A model generated the notes under the pieces. The model was not told where the DNA came from and searched no databases. It saw only the letters and a list, made by a program, of their open reading frames with translations. DNA of 64,000 nucleotides from Collinsella ureilytica (lineage in GTDB: Bacteria > Actinomycetota > Coriobacteriia > Coriobacteriales > Coriobacteriaceae), in the NCBI RefSeq assembly GCF_019795105.1, contig NZ_JAIMFO010000005.1, positions 62,001-126,000 on the forward strand. The letters run 5' to 3'. Positions 8,170-16,259 of the stretch are shown here, piece by piece. How positions within the stretch are numbered: position 1 is the stretch's first letter; each line of letters starts with the position of its first letter. A program made the translations under genes and the position numbers.

Positions 8170-9687
8170 TTAGATGGATCTGTTTTCAGACTTTGCAAAC
8201 AGTAATCCGTTAGCTGTTGTTGCATATCTCTGTTTGCTGCTGGTCGGCTTATCCGGAATGGTCAAGCGCAATAACCCGATATCTACCAGCGGTCGAATGA
8301 TGTTTTTTCTAAAGTACTCTGCTGTTTTAATACCGCAGAATGTCTGCATTTCTTGCCGGCTGCGTGGCTCTTTGCAATAGTCCAGTAGTTTTTGGATTTC
8401 TTCTGTTGATAGTTTCACCTGAGAATAGACTTCCGTACTGACTTGCGTACCAACTTCCGTACTGACTTGCGTAGTTGATTTGTTGGAAGTCGGTCCCACA
8501 CTTGCCGTCGCTGCCTCAGAAAGCGGAATGGTGATGGTAAAGACATCGCTTTCCGTGAAGGTAGGCTGCCCGCCGGAATAGAGCTTAGTGTATTTATAAG
8601 TATTGCGCATACCACTGCCCAATTCGTCGGCAAGCCCGATCTCGCGGAAGACTTTCGCAATCGGCGGGTTTTTAGCAAAAGGCTTAAACGTCTTCAGGTT
8701 GAGGTTGCCGTGGCCATGTGCCAGATTGGCGTTTTCCGTCGTGATCTTATCTGCCTCAATCACGAGCTTCGCCACATAGCCGCTGGAAAAATCTCGATGC
8801 ATGAGGAGGTTGGAGACAATCTCACGTAAAATCTTATCTCTGGCGCTGATACGCTGAATTCCTTCCATGACAAAGAGATCGTTTAAGTGTTTCTGTCCAA
8901 AAGCAATGAGCCGGTCATAGCTTTCAATGAGGTTTGTAATCACGACATCGCGGTCATCGTAGCGATCGACATTAAAGACGCGAAAGATAGCGTCGGTCTT
9001 GTGCTGGGGGAGCACCGACATAATGCGGTTATCGCTGCCAAAGAGCAAAATTGCAGCAAGCGTCAGACCTTCTTGATTGGTATCCGGATCTTTCAAGATG
9101 AGTCCGCAGCTTCGAAGCATCTCTTCATCACTCATATCCAGCCATGCGTGATGCTCAGTATTAACACGAGTCATTCGTCTTGCTCGCTCCAAAAGATCCT
9201 TGCGCAAAGCAGTAATAGGAATCGCCGGATACACCTTGTTCACGAAATAAGTGTTTTGCTTTCTCGCATAAAGCTTAAAAACCAAATCAGCGTTGTCGGT
9301 GATATCGATATCGGAGTCGTTATTGCGGTCGTAAATACGCCCGGCACTGCGATAAACCGTCTTTCCAGAAGGAACGTAAATATAAAGGATCGTTTTGCCA
9401 TCCTCTTCATACTCTTCCGGCGTGAGATAAAGCGGCGGAAACATTTTCGACTCATTGTTAATCGTCGTCACAAAATCTTTTTTGATTTGCATAATACAAT
9501 CCGGCTCAACACCTGCGACTGTTCCATCGTCTTTTACTCCGAGAAAAATATGTCCGCCATCACGGTTGGAAAAAGCGCAGACGGTTTCGTAAACATCTTT
9601 TGTAATATCCGTTCTTGAGCGTTTAAACTCAACGCTGATGTTTTCTCCTGCGCGAATGAGTTTTTGTAATGTTTCAGGCAGTCTCAC
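8170..9687 (-). CDS. AlbA_2/Schlafen-type ATP-binding protein with C-terminal winged helix
   Basis: A 505-aa protein of the COG2865 type. An N-terminal Schlafen AlbA_2 domain (about 1-130; ISVEFKRS, FSNRDGGHIFLGVKDDG) precedes a GHKL-like ATP-binding segment (about 290-390; REIVSNLLMHRDFS, GLADELGSGMRNTY) and a winged-helix tail. A low-complexity linker near residue 410 repeats QVSTEV and is visible as a repeated DNA stretch at 8430-8475. The start GTG at 9687 overlaps the stop of the small regulator gene and sits behind GAGGAGGA. Such proteins accompany many restriction and toxin loci, but their biochemical action is poorly known. In this operon it stands between the regulator and the BcgI-like genes; it may be regulatory or a defence component. 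Confidence 0.8.
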   Translation of the reverse strand: MRLPETLQKLIRAGENISVEFKRSRTDITKDVYETVCAFSNRDGGHIFLGVKDDGTVAGVEPDCIMQIKKDFVTTINNESKMFPPLYLTPEEYEEDGKTILYIYVPSGKTVYRSAGRIYDRNNDSDIDITDNADLVFKLYARKQNTYFVNKVYPAIPITALRKDLLERARRMTRVNTEHHAWLDMSDEEMLRSCGLILKDPDTNQEGLTLAAILLFGSDNRIMSVLPQHKTDAIFRVFNVDRYDDRDVVITNLIESYDRLIAFGQKHLNDLFVMEGIQRISARDKILREIVSNLLMHRDFSSGYVAKLVIEADKITTENANLAHGHGNLNLKTFKPFAKNPPIAKVFREIGLADELGSGMRNTYKYTKLYSGGQPTFTESDVFTITIPLSEAATASVGPTSNKSTTQVSTEVGTQVSTEVYSQVKLSTEEIQKLLDYCKEPRSRQEMQTFCGIKTAEYFRKNIIRPLVDIGLLRLTIPDKPTSSKQRYATTANGLLFAKSENRSI

Positions 9688-9899
9688 CGTTCATCCTCCT
9701 CTCGTATGGTCTCAAACAGGTCTTCCACCTTGCAGTCCAGTGCCTCAGCGATTTTCAGCAGCACATCCATGCGTACATGCTCGTTTTTCCCGAGTTTGGC
9801 TACCGAATTACTACTGATATCTGCGGCATCTCTTAACTGGACTTTGTTCATGTTCTTATCGATTAAAAGTTTCCACAGCTTGTTGTATATGATTTTCAT
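9684..9899 (-). CDS. Small XRE/Cro-type helix-turn-helix regulator
   Basis: A 71-aa protein made almost wholly of a Cro/C1-type helix-turn-helix: KLWKLLIDKNMNKVQLRDAA, then ISSNSVAKLGKNEHVRMDVL and EALDCKVEDLF. ATG 9899 (MKIIYNKLW) is preferred over ATG 9920, because it overlaps the upstream stop by 4 bp and has AAAGG in front. It is embedded in the middle of the defence operon, overlapping genes on both sides, and so probably autoregulates that operon. It resembles controller proteins of restriction systems; a phage repressor role is possible but less likely given the location. Confidence 0.85.
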   Translation of the reverse strand: MKIIYNKLWKLLIDKNMNKVQLRDAADISSNSVAKLGKNEHVRMDVLLKIAEALDCKVEDLFETIREEDER

Positions 9900-11545
9900 C
9901 GATTTGCCTTTCTGCTCCATTTGTCTCCGAAGAGAGCCTGCTCATTGTTCTCAAGTTTGATGACCGTCTGTTTTGCAATGATGCTTTGTGCTTCTTCGGA
10001 GCAGTTCAACGTCTTATCGATAGCTATAAAGATTTGTTTCTCTTTTTCTTTGTTATAGATTTCAATCATCCGGCTCATGTCAGGACGTGGCATAGGATCA
10101 AAGAGGATGGAGTCATGCGCAATCGCCGGCAGCACTGTCGTATCTAAAACGGCGAGGTCATAGATCATCATCCCGCGATAATTTGTACTTGTGCCACTGT
10201 CCTTTGGCGTCTCAAAGTCATAGCTGTCAAACTTTGAGATTGTCAGATGTGGAGCATTGTACTGATCATCTGTTATGTAGTCATTGATTTCTTCCATCTT
10301 CCGGTTAATTGTGGCTTCAATTTCTTTAAGGACGAATTTCATTTGTTCTTGGTAGCGGTTATTTGCCTGTTTCTTCTCTTCTTGGAGTTTGTTCCGCTGA
10401 TCAAAGGCATTATTTTCGTCCTGCAGTTTATTGATTCTTTGTTCCAATACACTGTAGGCTGTCAGGAATTCCTGAGTAAAAGTCATGGATGGCCGAATTT
10501 CAGACATTGCATTTCGAATGCTTTCTTCCTGTTCCTGCAAAGAGGCAAGTTCGACCGTAATCTTTTGTTTTGCACTTTCCAATTCCTCTTGAAGAATGCC
10601 TTGGATCTTGCTATGGAAAGACTCGATATCCATGAGCTTATTAAAATTTGCTTCCGGGAAGAACTCGGCAAGACTTTTCAGATCCGCTTCTGTCGGATAA
10701 ATACCGCGCTGTAGATTTAGTTCAAGCAAATGCAGATCGTCTTGTTTGCCTTTGACGACGCGCCGGATATCGGTATATGCACGTTCTATTTCGTTGGCAC
10801 GATTTGCTTCTTCCACTTCCGCCTCGTTGATGGGACGACTCCCTGAATTACAAAGCTCATCTCTTTTTTCTTCCAGTTCACGAATGGCTACGATGTTTTC
10901 TTGATACTTTCCCATTCCGTCTACGGCAGAGGGTATGAACTCATATTTTCTGGCTGCTTTGAATGCATCAATCTTATCTTCCACCAGATGAAGCTGTTCT
11001 TCAAAAGCCAGAATGGAAGAATACATGTTGTAGAGTGCCACCAAAACATGGATGGCATCTTTTTGTGATTCATTTCCACCGCGCATTTGAAGCGGTCTGA
11101 ACTCATTGAGGTTGTTCTTGCCATAGATCCTAAAAAAGCGACTTACCGTATTTCTGAAGGAAAGACCGGGTAAATCCATGTCATATTTTTTCGCAAGCCA
11201 GTCCGTGAATTCTTTGATTTCCATCGAATCAATGGGGTCGTTATTCTCATCTACCTTGAAAACTCGCTTTGCGTCTGCTGTATTTCTGGCAAAGCGATAA
11301 TCTTTACCGGCAAATGAAAAGACAAAGTAAATCGTGTGGTTGCCCAGCTCTCTCACCGGCTCGCTTTTAAGATAGGTATTCCCGCCAAAAACAAAGTCAA
11401 TAATAAGGAGCATGGTGGATTTGCCGATGGATGCGGCTTTTCCGGGAATGCTTCCAAGCACCACGTTCAGTCCTTTATGAAAGATAACAGGTGGTCTTTG
11501 TCTTTTATTTTCTTTGAACAGTTCGCAGCTTATTTCTCGGAGCAC
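9896..11545 (-). CDS. DUF2326 SMC-like ATPase of an ABC-three-component (ABC-3C) system
   Basis: A 549-aa ABC-type ATPase. The N-terminal head has a Walker A of the form GKST at residues 41-44 within a long loop (GSIPGKAASIGKST), followed by long coiled-coil stretches (about 180-430) and a C-terminal head half with AHDSILFDPMPRPDM. DUF2326 proteins are the ATPase of ABC-3C systems, predicted from comparative genomics (Krishnan and colleagues, 2020) to sense invaders and trigger an effector. Here the gene overlaps the middle-component gene by 16 bp and the XRE gene by 4 bp. The signature motif was not pinned down by eye. Assignment to ABC-3C rests on domain type plus neighbours. Confidence 0.83.
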   Translation of the reverse strand: MLREISCELFKENKRQRPPVIFHKGLNVVLGSIPGKAASIGKSTMLLIIDFVFGGNTYLKSEPVRELGNHTIYFVFSFAGKDYRFARNTADAKRVFKVDENNDPIDSMEIKEFTDWLAKKYDMDLPGLSFRNTVSRFFRIYGKNNLNEFRPLQMRGGNESQKDAIHVLVALYNMYSSILAFEEQLHLVEDKIDAFKAARKYEFIPSAVDGMGKYQENIVAIRELEEKRDELCNSGSRPINEAEVEEANRANEIERAYTDIRRVVKGKQDDLHLLELNLQRGIYPTEADLKSLAEFFPEANFNKLMDIESFHSKIQGILQEELESAKQKITVELASLQEQEESIRNAMSEIRPSMTFTQEFLTAYSVLEQRINKLQDENNAFDQRNKLQEEKKQANNRYQEQMKFVLKEIEATINRKMEEINDYITDDQYNAPHLTISKFDSYDFETPKDSGTSTNYRGMMIYDLAVLDTTVLPAIAHDSILFDPMPRPDMSRMIEIYNKEKEKQIFIAIDKTLNCSEEAQSIIAKQTVIKLENNEQALFGDKWSRKANR

Positions 11546-11769
11546 AGAAAGATCCTCCCTTCGTCATCAAGCTCTACCTTTTGCATGGCATAAAGGCAGT
11601 CGAGAGCTTCGATGAGACGCACAGTGTCCTGATGCTTATGCGAAAGCTTTTGATAGATTTCGCGAGGAGATTTCGGATGATCCAGCATCCTCAAAATCTC
11701 AGGCATGAGTGGCAATGCACTCTCTTCGTATGAAAATAATTTATTTGGTAAGAGCATCGAATACCTCAC
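11530..11769 (-). CDS. ABC-3C middle component, small winged-helix-like protein
   Basis: A 79-aa protein starting MRYSMLLPNKLFSYEESALP, with helices that read as a winged-helix fold (SPREIYQKLSHKHQDTVRLIEALDCLYAMQKVELDDEGRIF in outline: helix, helix, then a short wing). It overlaps both neighbours (29 and 16 bp). Small proteins of this size between a DUF2326 ATPase and a larger effector-type protein are the 'middle component' of ABC-3C systems. Exact subfamily was not assigned. Confidence 0.75.
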   Translation of the reverse strand: MRYSMLLPNKLFSYEESALPLMPEILRMLDHPKSPREIYQKLSHKHQDTVRLIEALDCLYAMQKVELDDEGRIFLCSEK

Positions 11770-12898
11770 AAGACTGTATAAAATACGAAATCACGATGTA
11801 GCAATAGCGAACATCCTGTTTCGTAATGCTTTGCAGGCGTTCTGCCAACAACTGATAAATCAGCTCCGCCGGCAGATTCTTTTTCGCGAGCTTTTGGTAG
11901 GACACTTTGATTTGTGCCCTAAGTAGCTCGTCGCTGAAGACTTCCTGCTTGACCAGTTGTTTCATGTTCTTTTCTATGAAAAGGTAGTAACGCGTGACAT
12001 TTCGCATTACCTCATCTAAAAGAAAATAATCCGCATCCTGATCTATCTTTTTTGTCACCGTAATGGCGTTATAGTTTAAATCCGCAAAATCGGAGACTTT
12101 GGCTCGACTAAGGTTTTCCAATACACGCCTGATGCCTTTTTCTATGTCCGTTCCGCGAAGCGTGGTGCGGGCATTATTTGTCTGGACCTGCAGCTGTTTT
12201 ATCTTTTGCAGCTCTTTTTCGTCGGCTTGAGTATGTTTTAGACTGTAAGACTGAAAGCAGTCATGGCAAAGCGGAATCAGGTTTTCATAGCAGTTTTTAT
12301 TGCCGGAAATATGAGCAACGCAGTAGTCATCTTTGCTTTGATGATCATCCGCCACTGTTTGAAGATGTTTGGAACAACCAGGCTTTGAGCAAGTGTGCTT
12401 GCAGTCTTCCAAGAGCGTGGCACCGTATTTTTTCTTTGCCCGCTCGGATGTCATATTAGCCTTTGCCATCTTGCGGTCATTTTCAAGCTCAGGATTAACG
12501 ATAAATTCCAAAGACTCCTTGATGAGGTCAAAGATCACCTCTGCCACGTTAGCCCTTGTGACTTTTTTGTCAGTGAATGGCTGGACGTCCTCGGCTAAAG
12601 CATTGAGTAAGGACTCGTCCTCATCATATTCGTTGATATACGCCAAAGAGTTTACAAAATTATCTTTTGTCATCCTACCGAGCATGGCTTTGGCAAGTTT
12701 CTTTGAAATACCACGCTTATAAAACTTATATAGGGATGCATCTTTATACCGTGAGTCTGAAGATGGATCCTTTTTTGTGCTCCATTCTTCCTCTGGTATA
12801 TCGCAAAACCTTTGAATTAAATCTCTCATAAAGTCCGGAACCTCAGCATCTTTCATGAGGTGCGGATGAATGGCATGCAAAAGTTCTGTGAACAGCAT
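11741..12898 (-). CDS. ABC-3C effector-type protein with HNH-like zinc cluster
   Basis: A 385-aa protein. The central part has a Cys/His cluster resembling an HNH nuclease: Cys170 and Cys175 (CSKPGC), Cys193 and His196 (DYCVAHIS), then NLIPLCHDC with Cys211 and Cys214. The C-terminal third is helical and fits the C-terminal domain that links ABC-3C effectors to the ATPase. I chose ATG 12898 because AGAGGGG lies 8 nt upstream; an ATG six bases earlier is too near the ribosome site, and the longer upstream frame has no ribosome site. First gene of the defence operon. A nuclease effector role is inference from the cluster and position. Confidence 0.78.
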   Translation of the reverse strand: MLFTELLHAIHPHLMKDAEVPDFMRDLIQRFCDIPEEEWSTKKDPSSDSRYKDASLYKFYKRGISKKLAKAMLGRMTKDNFVNSLAYINEYDEDESLLNALAEDVQPFTDKKVTRANVAEVIFDLIKESLEFIVNPELENDRKMAKANMTSERAKKKYGATLLEDCKHTCSKPGCSKHLQTVADDHQSKDDYCVAHISGNKNCYENLIPLCHDCFQSYSLKHTQADEKELQKIKQLQVQTNNARTTLRGTDIEKGIRRVLENLSRAKVSDFADLNYNAITVTKKIDQDADYFLLDEVMRNVTRYYLFIEKNMKQLVKQEVFSDELLRAQIKVSYQKLAKKNLPAELIYQLLAERLQSITKQDVRYCYIVISYFIQSCEVFDALTK

Positions 12899-12922
12899 CT
12901 TCATCACCCCTCTTTCCGATTT

Positions 12923-12958
12923 TGTCCAAACTGTCCAACGTTGTCCAAGAGTGTCCAA
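12923..12958 (-). promoter_or_regulatory. Four TTGGACA repeats in the defence-operon leader
   Basis: On the minus strand TTGGACA (first copy TTTGGACA) recurs four times at 9-10 bp spacing, i.e. about once per helix turn, between the predicted transcription start and the first gene. It is a likely operator for the operon's XRE protein or an RNA-level site. Confidence 0.6.
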
Positions 12959-13010
12959 ATACGAGATGAACCATTTCGTATATTGAGTATGACCACTGAG
13001 AGACAAGCAA

Positions 13011-13039
13011 ATTATACCAAAAATCTTCATATTAAACAA
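13011..13039 (-). promoter_or_regulatory. Predicted sigma-A type promoter of the defence operon
   Basis: On the minus strand: -35 TTGTTT (13034-13039), 17-bp spacer, perfect -10 TATAAT (13011-13016). It would start transcription near 13004, giving a leader of about 105 nt that includes the TTGGACA repeats. Confidence 0.6.
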
Positions 13040-13302
13040 CAGAATATTGGCATTTGCAAATCTCAATTTGGCAAATCTTGGATGCTTCCTTCTTGGAACA
13101 TCCGAGTCCTGATGGGTGGCTGCATCGTCTGATCAACGGTGGCGCACGGTTCTCATCCGGCAAGTAAATATTTCTGACTTCGTTATGCGCAAGCGCAGTC
13201 ACAACCCCGAGCGGAGATTTCCGCGGGGCTTGTGGTCTGTTTACTGCGCCCATTTTGCCTTGCCCTTCTCCGTCTCGGATTCGAGATGAAGGAGGTCTGT
13301 AA
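13040..13302 (+). promoter_or_regulatory. 263-bp leader region before the phage replication operon, with GC-rich hairpin
   Basis: No convincing gene. A hairpin at 13205-13228 pairs CCCCG with CGGGG and CGGA with TCCG around a GATT loop. AAGGAGG follows just before the sigma-like gene. A 73-codon frame on the other strand looks like a by-product of a conserved non-coding leader. Divergent from the defence-operon promoter, so regulation of both directions may be packed here. Confidence 0.45.
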
Positions 13303-13833
13303 ATGGCAGCTCAAAATGTATCAAAGATTTATATTCGCGGTCTCGGTCTGGTCGAGACAAGCCCTGAACACAAGAAAGACTACGAGAACGAATGCGCCCG
13401 TATCCGCATGAAGATGCAGTATCACGGCGAATGCCACGTCACCAAGGCAAACATCAACCGCTGCGATGGCATATGCGTCGGCTGTCCATTTCGTTCTGCC
13501 GGGAAGTTTGTCTCCATCCATGACACCGTACAAACAGACAGCGCGCTTACCTACGCCGATGTGCTTCCCGCATCGGAAGCTTATTCACCGGAAGGCGTCC
13601 TTGCGCGTAAAACATTGCGCGAAGAACTCAGCCGTATTTTCGCAGGTCTCACGGACGAGGAGCGCCAAATCATCCGTCTTGTTGTCGCCGGTCAATCCGA
13701 GCGCGACATGGCAGAAATCCTCGGCATCAAACGCACCACACTGAACTACCGAAAACGTCAGCTTTTTGCTCGGCTGAAAAGCCGGCATCCGGAGCTTCGT
13801 GACCTTCTTTTGGATCTCATCTCTTATTCCTAA
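13303..13833 (+). CDS. Sigma-70 region-4-like phage regulator
   Basis: A 176-aa protein; the C-terminal half (about 100-170) has a sigma-70 region-4-type helix-turn-helix (LTDEERQIIRLVVAGQSERD, then MAEILGIKRTTLNYRKRQLF). The N-terminal half holds a Cys group (CHV, then CDGICVGCPF) that may bind metal. ATG 13303 follows AAGGAGG by 7 nt. It is the first gene of the plus-strand phage block and precedes small genes and a recombination/replication set, so it may act as an early transcription factor. Function is inferred from domain and position. Confidence 0.7.
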   Translation: MAAQNVSKIYIRGLGLVETSPEHKKDYENECARIRMKMQYHGECHVTKANINRCDGICVGCPFRSAGKFVSIHDTVQTDSALTYADVLPASEAYSPEGVLARKTLREELSRIFAGLTDEERQIIRLVVAGQSERDMAEILGIKRTTLNYRKRQLFARLKSRHPELRDLLLDLISYS

Positions 13834-13843
13834 ACCTTAAACC

Positions 13844-13916
13844 TTCGTCCAACGTCCCTCCCTTTCTTCAGGGAGGGATAGAGGGGCAAAACGGCAGGCC
13901 CCGAAGGAAAGGAGGT
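13844..13916 (+). promoter_or_regulatory. Structured leader, copy 1, predicted to hide a ribosome binding site
   Basis: Begins TTCGTCCAACG and contains TTTCTTCAGGGAGGG and an inner GGGG...CCCC hairpin. CCTCC and TTTC in its 5' part can pair with GGAAAGGAGG just before ATG 13921, with one bulged C. Same motif set as 18369..18445 and 46956..47030. Confidence 0.55.
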
Positions 13917-13920
13917 AGCC

Positions 13921-14100
13921 ATGAGACCACAAAGCAATGTGCCGGGTGTGACAAGAGAAGAACTCATCGAAGTGCTCTCTGCCATATCAATTATCACCAA
14001 AGACCTGACAAGAAAACTGATTCAGACAAAGAAAGGAGGCAATCCCTATGGGACAGATGAAAAAGATGAAAGCTGTTATAGACGACCTACATTCCTGTAG
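13921..14100 (+). CDS. Small phage protein of unknown function (59 aa)
   Basis: ATG 13921 lies behind GGAAAGGAGGTAGCC. The protein (starting MRPQSNVPGVTREELIEVLS) is soluble and mostly helical, with no recognised domain. It overlaps the next gene by 53 bp. Downstream of a structured leader, suggesting controlled expression. Confidence 0.6.
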   Translation: MRPQSNVPGVTREELIEVLSAISIITKDLTRKLIQTKKGGNPYGTDEKDESCYRRPTFL

Positions 14101-14362
14101 CGAACAACTAAGCGATATCGCTGCCGAGCTGGAAGCGATGTTCAGCACGGCACCGGAAGAAGTGGCGGTTCCTGCAGCAACGCCAAAGCCGGAGCTGAAG
14201 CTTGAAGACGTGCGGGCCGTCTTAGCGGACATCTCCCGTGCGGGTCACACCGCAGAAGTGCGCGCCCTGATCGAAAAGTACGGCGCGGACAGGCTCTCTA
14301 AAGTTGATCCGAAAAATTACGAAGCTCTGCTTCATGACGCGGAGGTGCTCCATGCCAAATAA
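14048..14362 (+). CDS. Phage protein of unknown function, replication block (104 aa)
   Basis: ATG 14048 follows AAAGGAGG by 9 nt. An N-terminal helical stretch (MKAVIDDLHSCSEQLSDIAA) leads through a Pro/Ala-rich linker to a C-terminal helical segment (DVRAVLADISRAGHTAEVRA, LIEKYGADRLSKVDPKNY). The C-terminal part is often seen in phage proteins that accompany DUF2800/DUF2815 genes. It overlaps the nuclease gene by 11 bp. Function unknown. Confidence 0.7.
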   Translation: MGQMKKMKAVIDDLHSCSEQLSDIAAELEAMFSTAPEEVAVPAATPKPELKLEDVRAVLADISRAGHTAEVRALIEKYGADRLSKVDPKNYEALLHDAEVLHAK

Positions 14363-15479
14363 ACATGCGCTGCTTTCCGCATCGAGTGCCTATCGCTGGC
14401 TTGCCTGCCCGCCATCAGCTCTGCTTTCGGCAAAGTATGAGGACACGTCAAGCTCTTATGCACAAGAAGGCACCGCGGCGCACGCTCTTGCCGAGTACAA
14501 GGTGCTGAAAGCGTTAGGCAGGAAAGCCGATGATCCGACGGAGAATCTTGATTATTTTAACGAGGAAATGGATGAAGCGACCGATGCCTATGCTGGCTAC
14601 GTGCTGGAGCAAGTCGCCGAAGCTAAAAAGGCAACGACTGATCCAATCGTTCTGGTGGAACAGCGTGTGGACTTTTCCACCTATGTACCGGATGGTTTTG
14701 GTACTGCCGATGCCCTCATCATCGCCGACGGCAAGCTTTCCATCACAGATCTCAAATATGGACAGGGCGTGCTCGTTGAAGCCGATCATAATCCGCAGCT
14801 CATGTGCTATGCCCTCGGGGCCTATGAGATGTTTTCTGCGCTCTATGACATTGAGACCGTATCGATGACTATCTTTCAGCCACGGCGTGACAACGTATCC
14901 GTCTTTGAGATGAAAGCATCGGATCTGCTGGAATGGGCAGAGAACACACTCAAACCAAAGGCGGAACTTGCCGCCGAAGGTAAAGGCGACTTTACAGCCG
15001 GCGAACATTGCCGCTTCTGCAAGGCAAAGGCCGACTGCCGAGCCAGAGCGGAAGCCAATCTCGCGCTGGCAAGATATGACTTTGCCCTTCCGCCTACCTT
15101 AACCGATGCGGACATCGAAGCGATTTTGCCTCTTCTTGATGAACTTACCAGCTGGGCGGAAGACATCAAGGCCTATGCCCTGACACGTGCAGTGGCAGGA
15201 AAAGAGTGGCACGGATATAAGCTCGTCGCAGGAAGAAGCAACCGTAAATACGTAAACGAAGATGCCGTCGCAAAGAAGGTATCCGATGCAGGCTTTAATC
15301 CTTATGAGGAAAAGCTCCTCGGCATCACCGCTATGACCAAGCTCTTAGGCAAAAACCGCTTTGAAGAGCTGCTCTCATCTCTTATTGAAAAGCCGCAAGG
15401 AAAACCAACCCTCGTGCCGGAGTCCGATAAACGTCCGGCCATGAATTCAGCAAAAGAAGATTTTAAGGAGGAAAATTAA
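14352..15479 (+). CDS. DUF2800 phage nuclease (RecB/Cas4-like PD-(D/E)xK)
   Basis: A 375-aa protein. The start MPNKHALLSASSAYRWLACP is typical of DUF2800; ATG 14352 follows GGAGG. The nuclease core includes EGTAAHALAEY, then ITDLKYGQGV with the DxK element. A Cys group CRFCKAKADC near residue 240 recalls the iron-sulphur cluster of RecB-like/Cas4 nucleases. It is coupled to a DUF2815 protein with an adjacent start, a pair that commonly sits beside a phage polymerase and probably serves phage recombination and replication. Family assignment is confident; biochemical activity is inferred. Confidence 0.85.
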   Translation: MPNKHALLSASSAYRWLACPPSALLSAKYEDTSSSYAQEGTAAHALAEYKVLKALGRKADDPTENLDYFNEEMDEATDAYAGYVLEQVAEAKKATTDPIVLVEQRVDFSTYVPDGFGTADALIIADGKLSITDLKYGQGVLVEADHNPQLMCYALGAYEMFSALYDIETVSMTIFQPRRDNVSVFEMKASDLLEWAENTLKPKAELAAEGKGDFTAGEHCRFCKAKADCRARAEANLALARYDFALPPTLTDADIEAILPLLDELTSWAEDIKAYALTRAVAGKEWHGYKLVAGRSNRKYVNEDAVAKKVSDAGFNPYEEKLLGITAMTKLLGKNRFEELLSSLIEKPQGKPTLVPESDKRPAMNSAKEDFKEEN

Positions 15480-16043
15480 ATGTCAAAATTTACAAACCCG
15501 ATGAAGGTTATCACAGGAAAAGACACTCGTTGGAGCTATGCCAACGTGTGGCAGCCAAAATCAATTAATGGAGGTACACCGAAGTACAGCGTTTCGCTCA
15601 TTATCTCCAAGTCCGATACCGTCACTTTAGGGAAAATCAAAGCTGCCATCGAAGCCGCCTACAAGGAAGGTGAAGCCAAACTCAAAGGAAACGGCCGCTC
15701 GGTACCCGCACTTGCGGCAATCAAAACGCCGCTTCGTGATGGAGATGCTGAACGTCCGGACGATGAGGCGTATGCAAACAGTTATTTTGTAAACGCCAAC
15801 TCCACCACCAAGCCGGGCATCGTCGATGCCGACCGAAATGAAATCATCGACAGCTCCGAAGTTTACTCAGGCGTTTACGGCCGCGCGTCCATCAATTTTT
15901 ATGCGTTCAACTCCAATGGAAACCGCGGCATCGCCTGTGGTCTCAACAACCTGCAGAAAATCCGTGACGGCGAGCCGCTCGGCGGTCATGCTTCTGCCGC
16001 AGAAGACTTTGCAACCGATGATGACGATGACTTCTTGAGCTAA
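15480..16043 (+). CDS. DUF2815 protein, probable single-stranded DNA-binding protein
   Basis: A 187-aa protein (MSKFTNPMKVITGKDTRWSY...). It has a beta-rich body and a very acidic C-terminal tail (EDFATDDDDDFLS) like that of SSB proteins. Its start directly abuts the upstream nuclease stop (TAA then ATG). DUF2815 proteins are generally taken to be the ssDNA-binding partner in this replication set; that role is inferred from the family and tail. Confidence 0.85.
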   Translation: MSKFTNPMKVITGKDTRWSYANVWQPKSINGGTPKYSVSLIISKSDTVTLGKIKAAIEAAYKEGEAKLKGNGRSVPALAAIKTPLRDGDAERPDDEAYANSYFVNANSTTKPGIVDADRNEIIDSSEVYSGVYGRASINFYAFNSNGNRGIACGLNNLQKIRDGEPLGGHASAAEDFATDDDDDFLS

Positions 16044-16053
16044 GAGGTGTGCC

Positions 16054-16191
16054 ATGACAAATCTACTTGATTTCATGTGTCAGCTCATCTTATCGATGGC
16101 TGTCGGATTTACCTTCGGTGCCGCCTTTGCCAACGTTCTCATTGCAAGACTGGAAAAGCGCGAAAAGAAAAACAACACCACAACCCGTTAA
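16054..16191 (+). CDS. Small single-span membrane protein (45 aa)
   Basis: ATG 16054 follows AAGAGGTGTGCC. One hydrophobic segment (about 4-30: LLDFMCQLILSMAVGFTFGA) precedes a charged tail EKREKKNN. Lies in the 216-bp gap between the ssDNA-binding and polymerase genes. Function unknown. Confidence 0.55.
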   Translation: MTNLLDFMCQLILSMAVGFTFGAAFANVLIARLEKREKKNNTTTR

Positions 16192-16259
16192 AAGCAAATG
16201 ATGCGGAGAGGCAGACTGGAGATGCAGTCTGCCTTTCTGCCTATTTAGGAGGTGAAATT

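Noticed and set aside
8430-8475. Short direct repeats, possible CRISPR-like array
   Set aside because: They encode a repeated QVSTEV linker inside the AlbA-type protein and have no spacers.
13032-13253. 73-codon minus-strand frame in the leader before the sigma-like gene
   Set aside because: No ribosome site and no domain; better explained as chance translation of a conserved non-coding leader.
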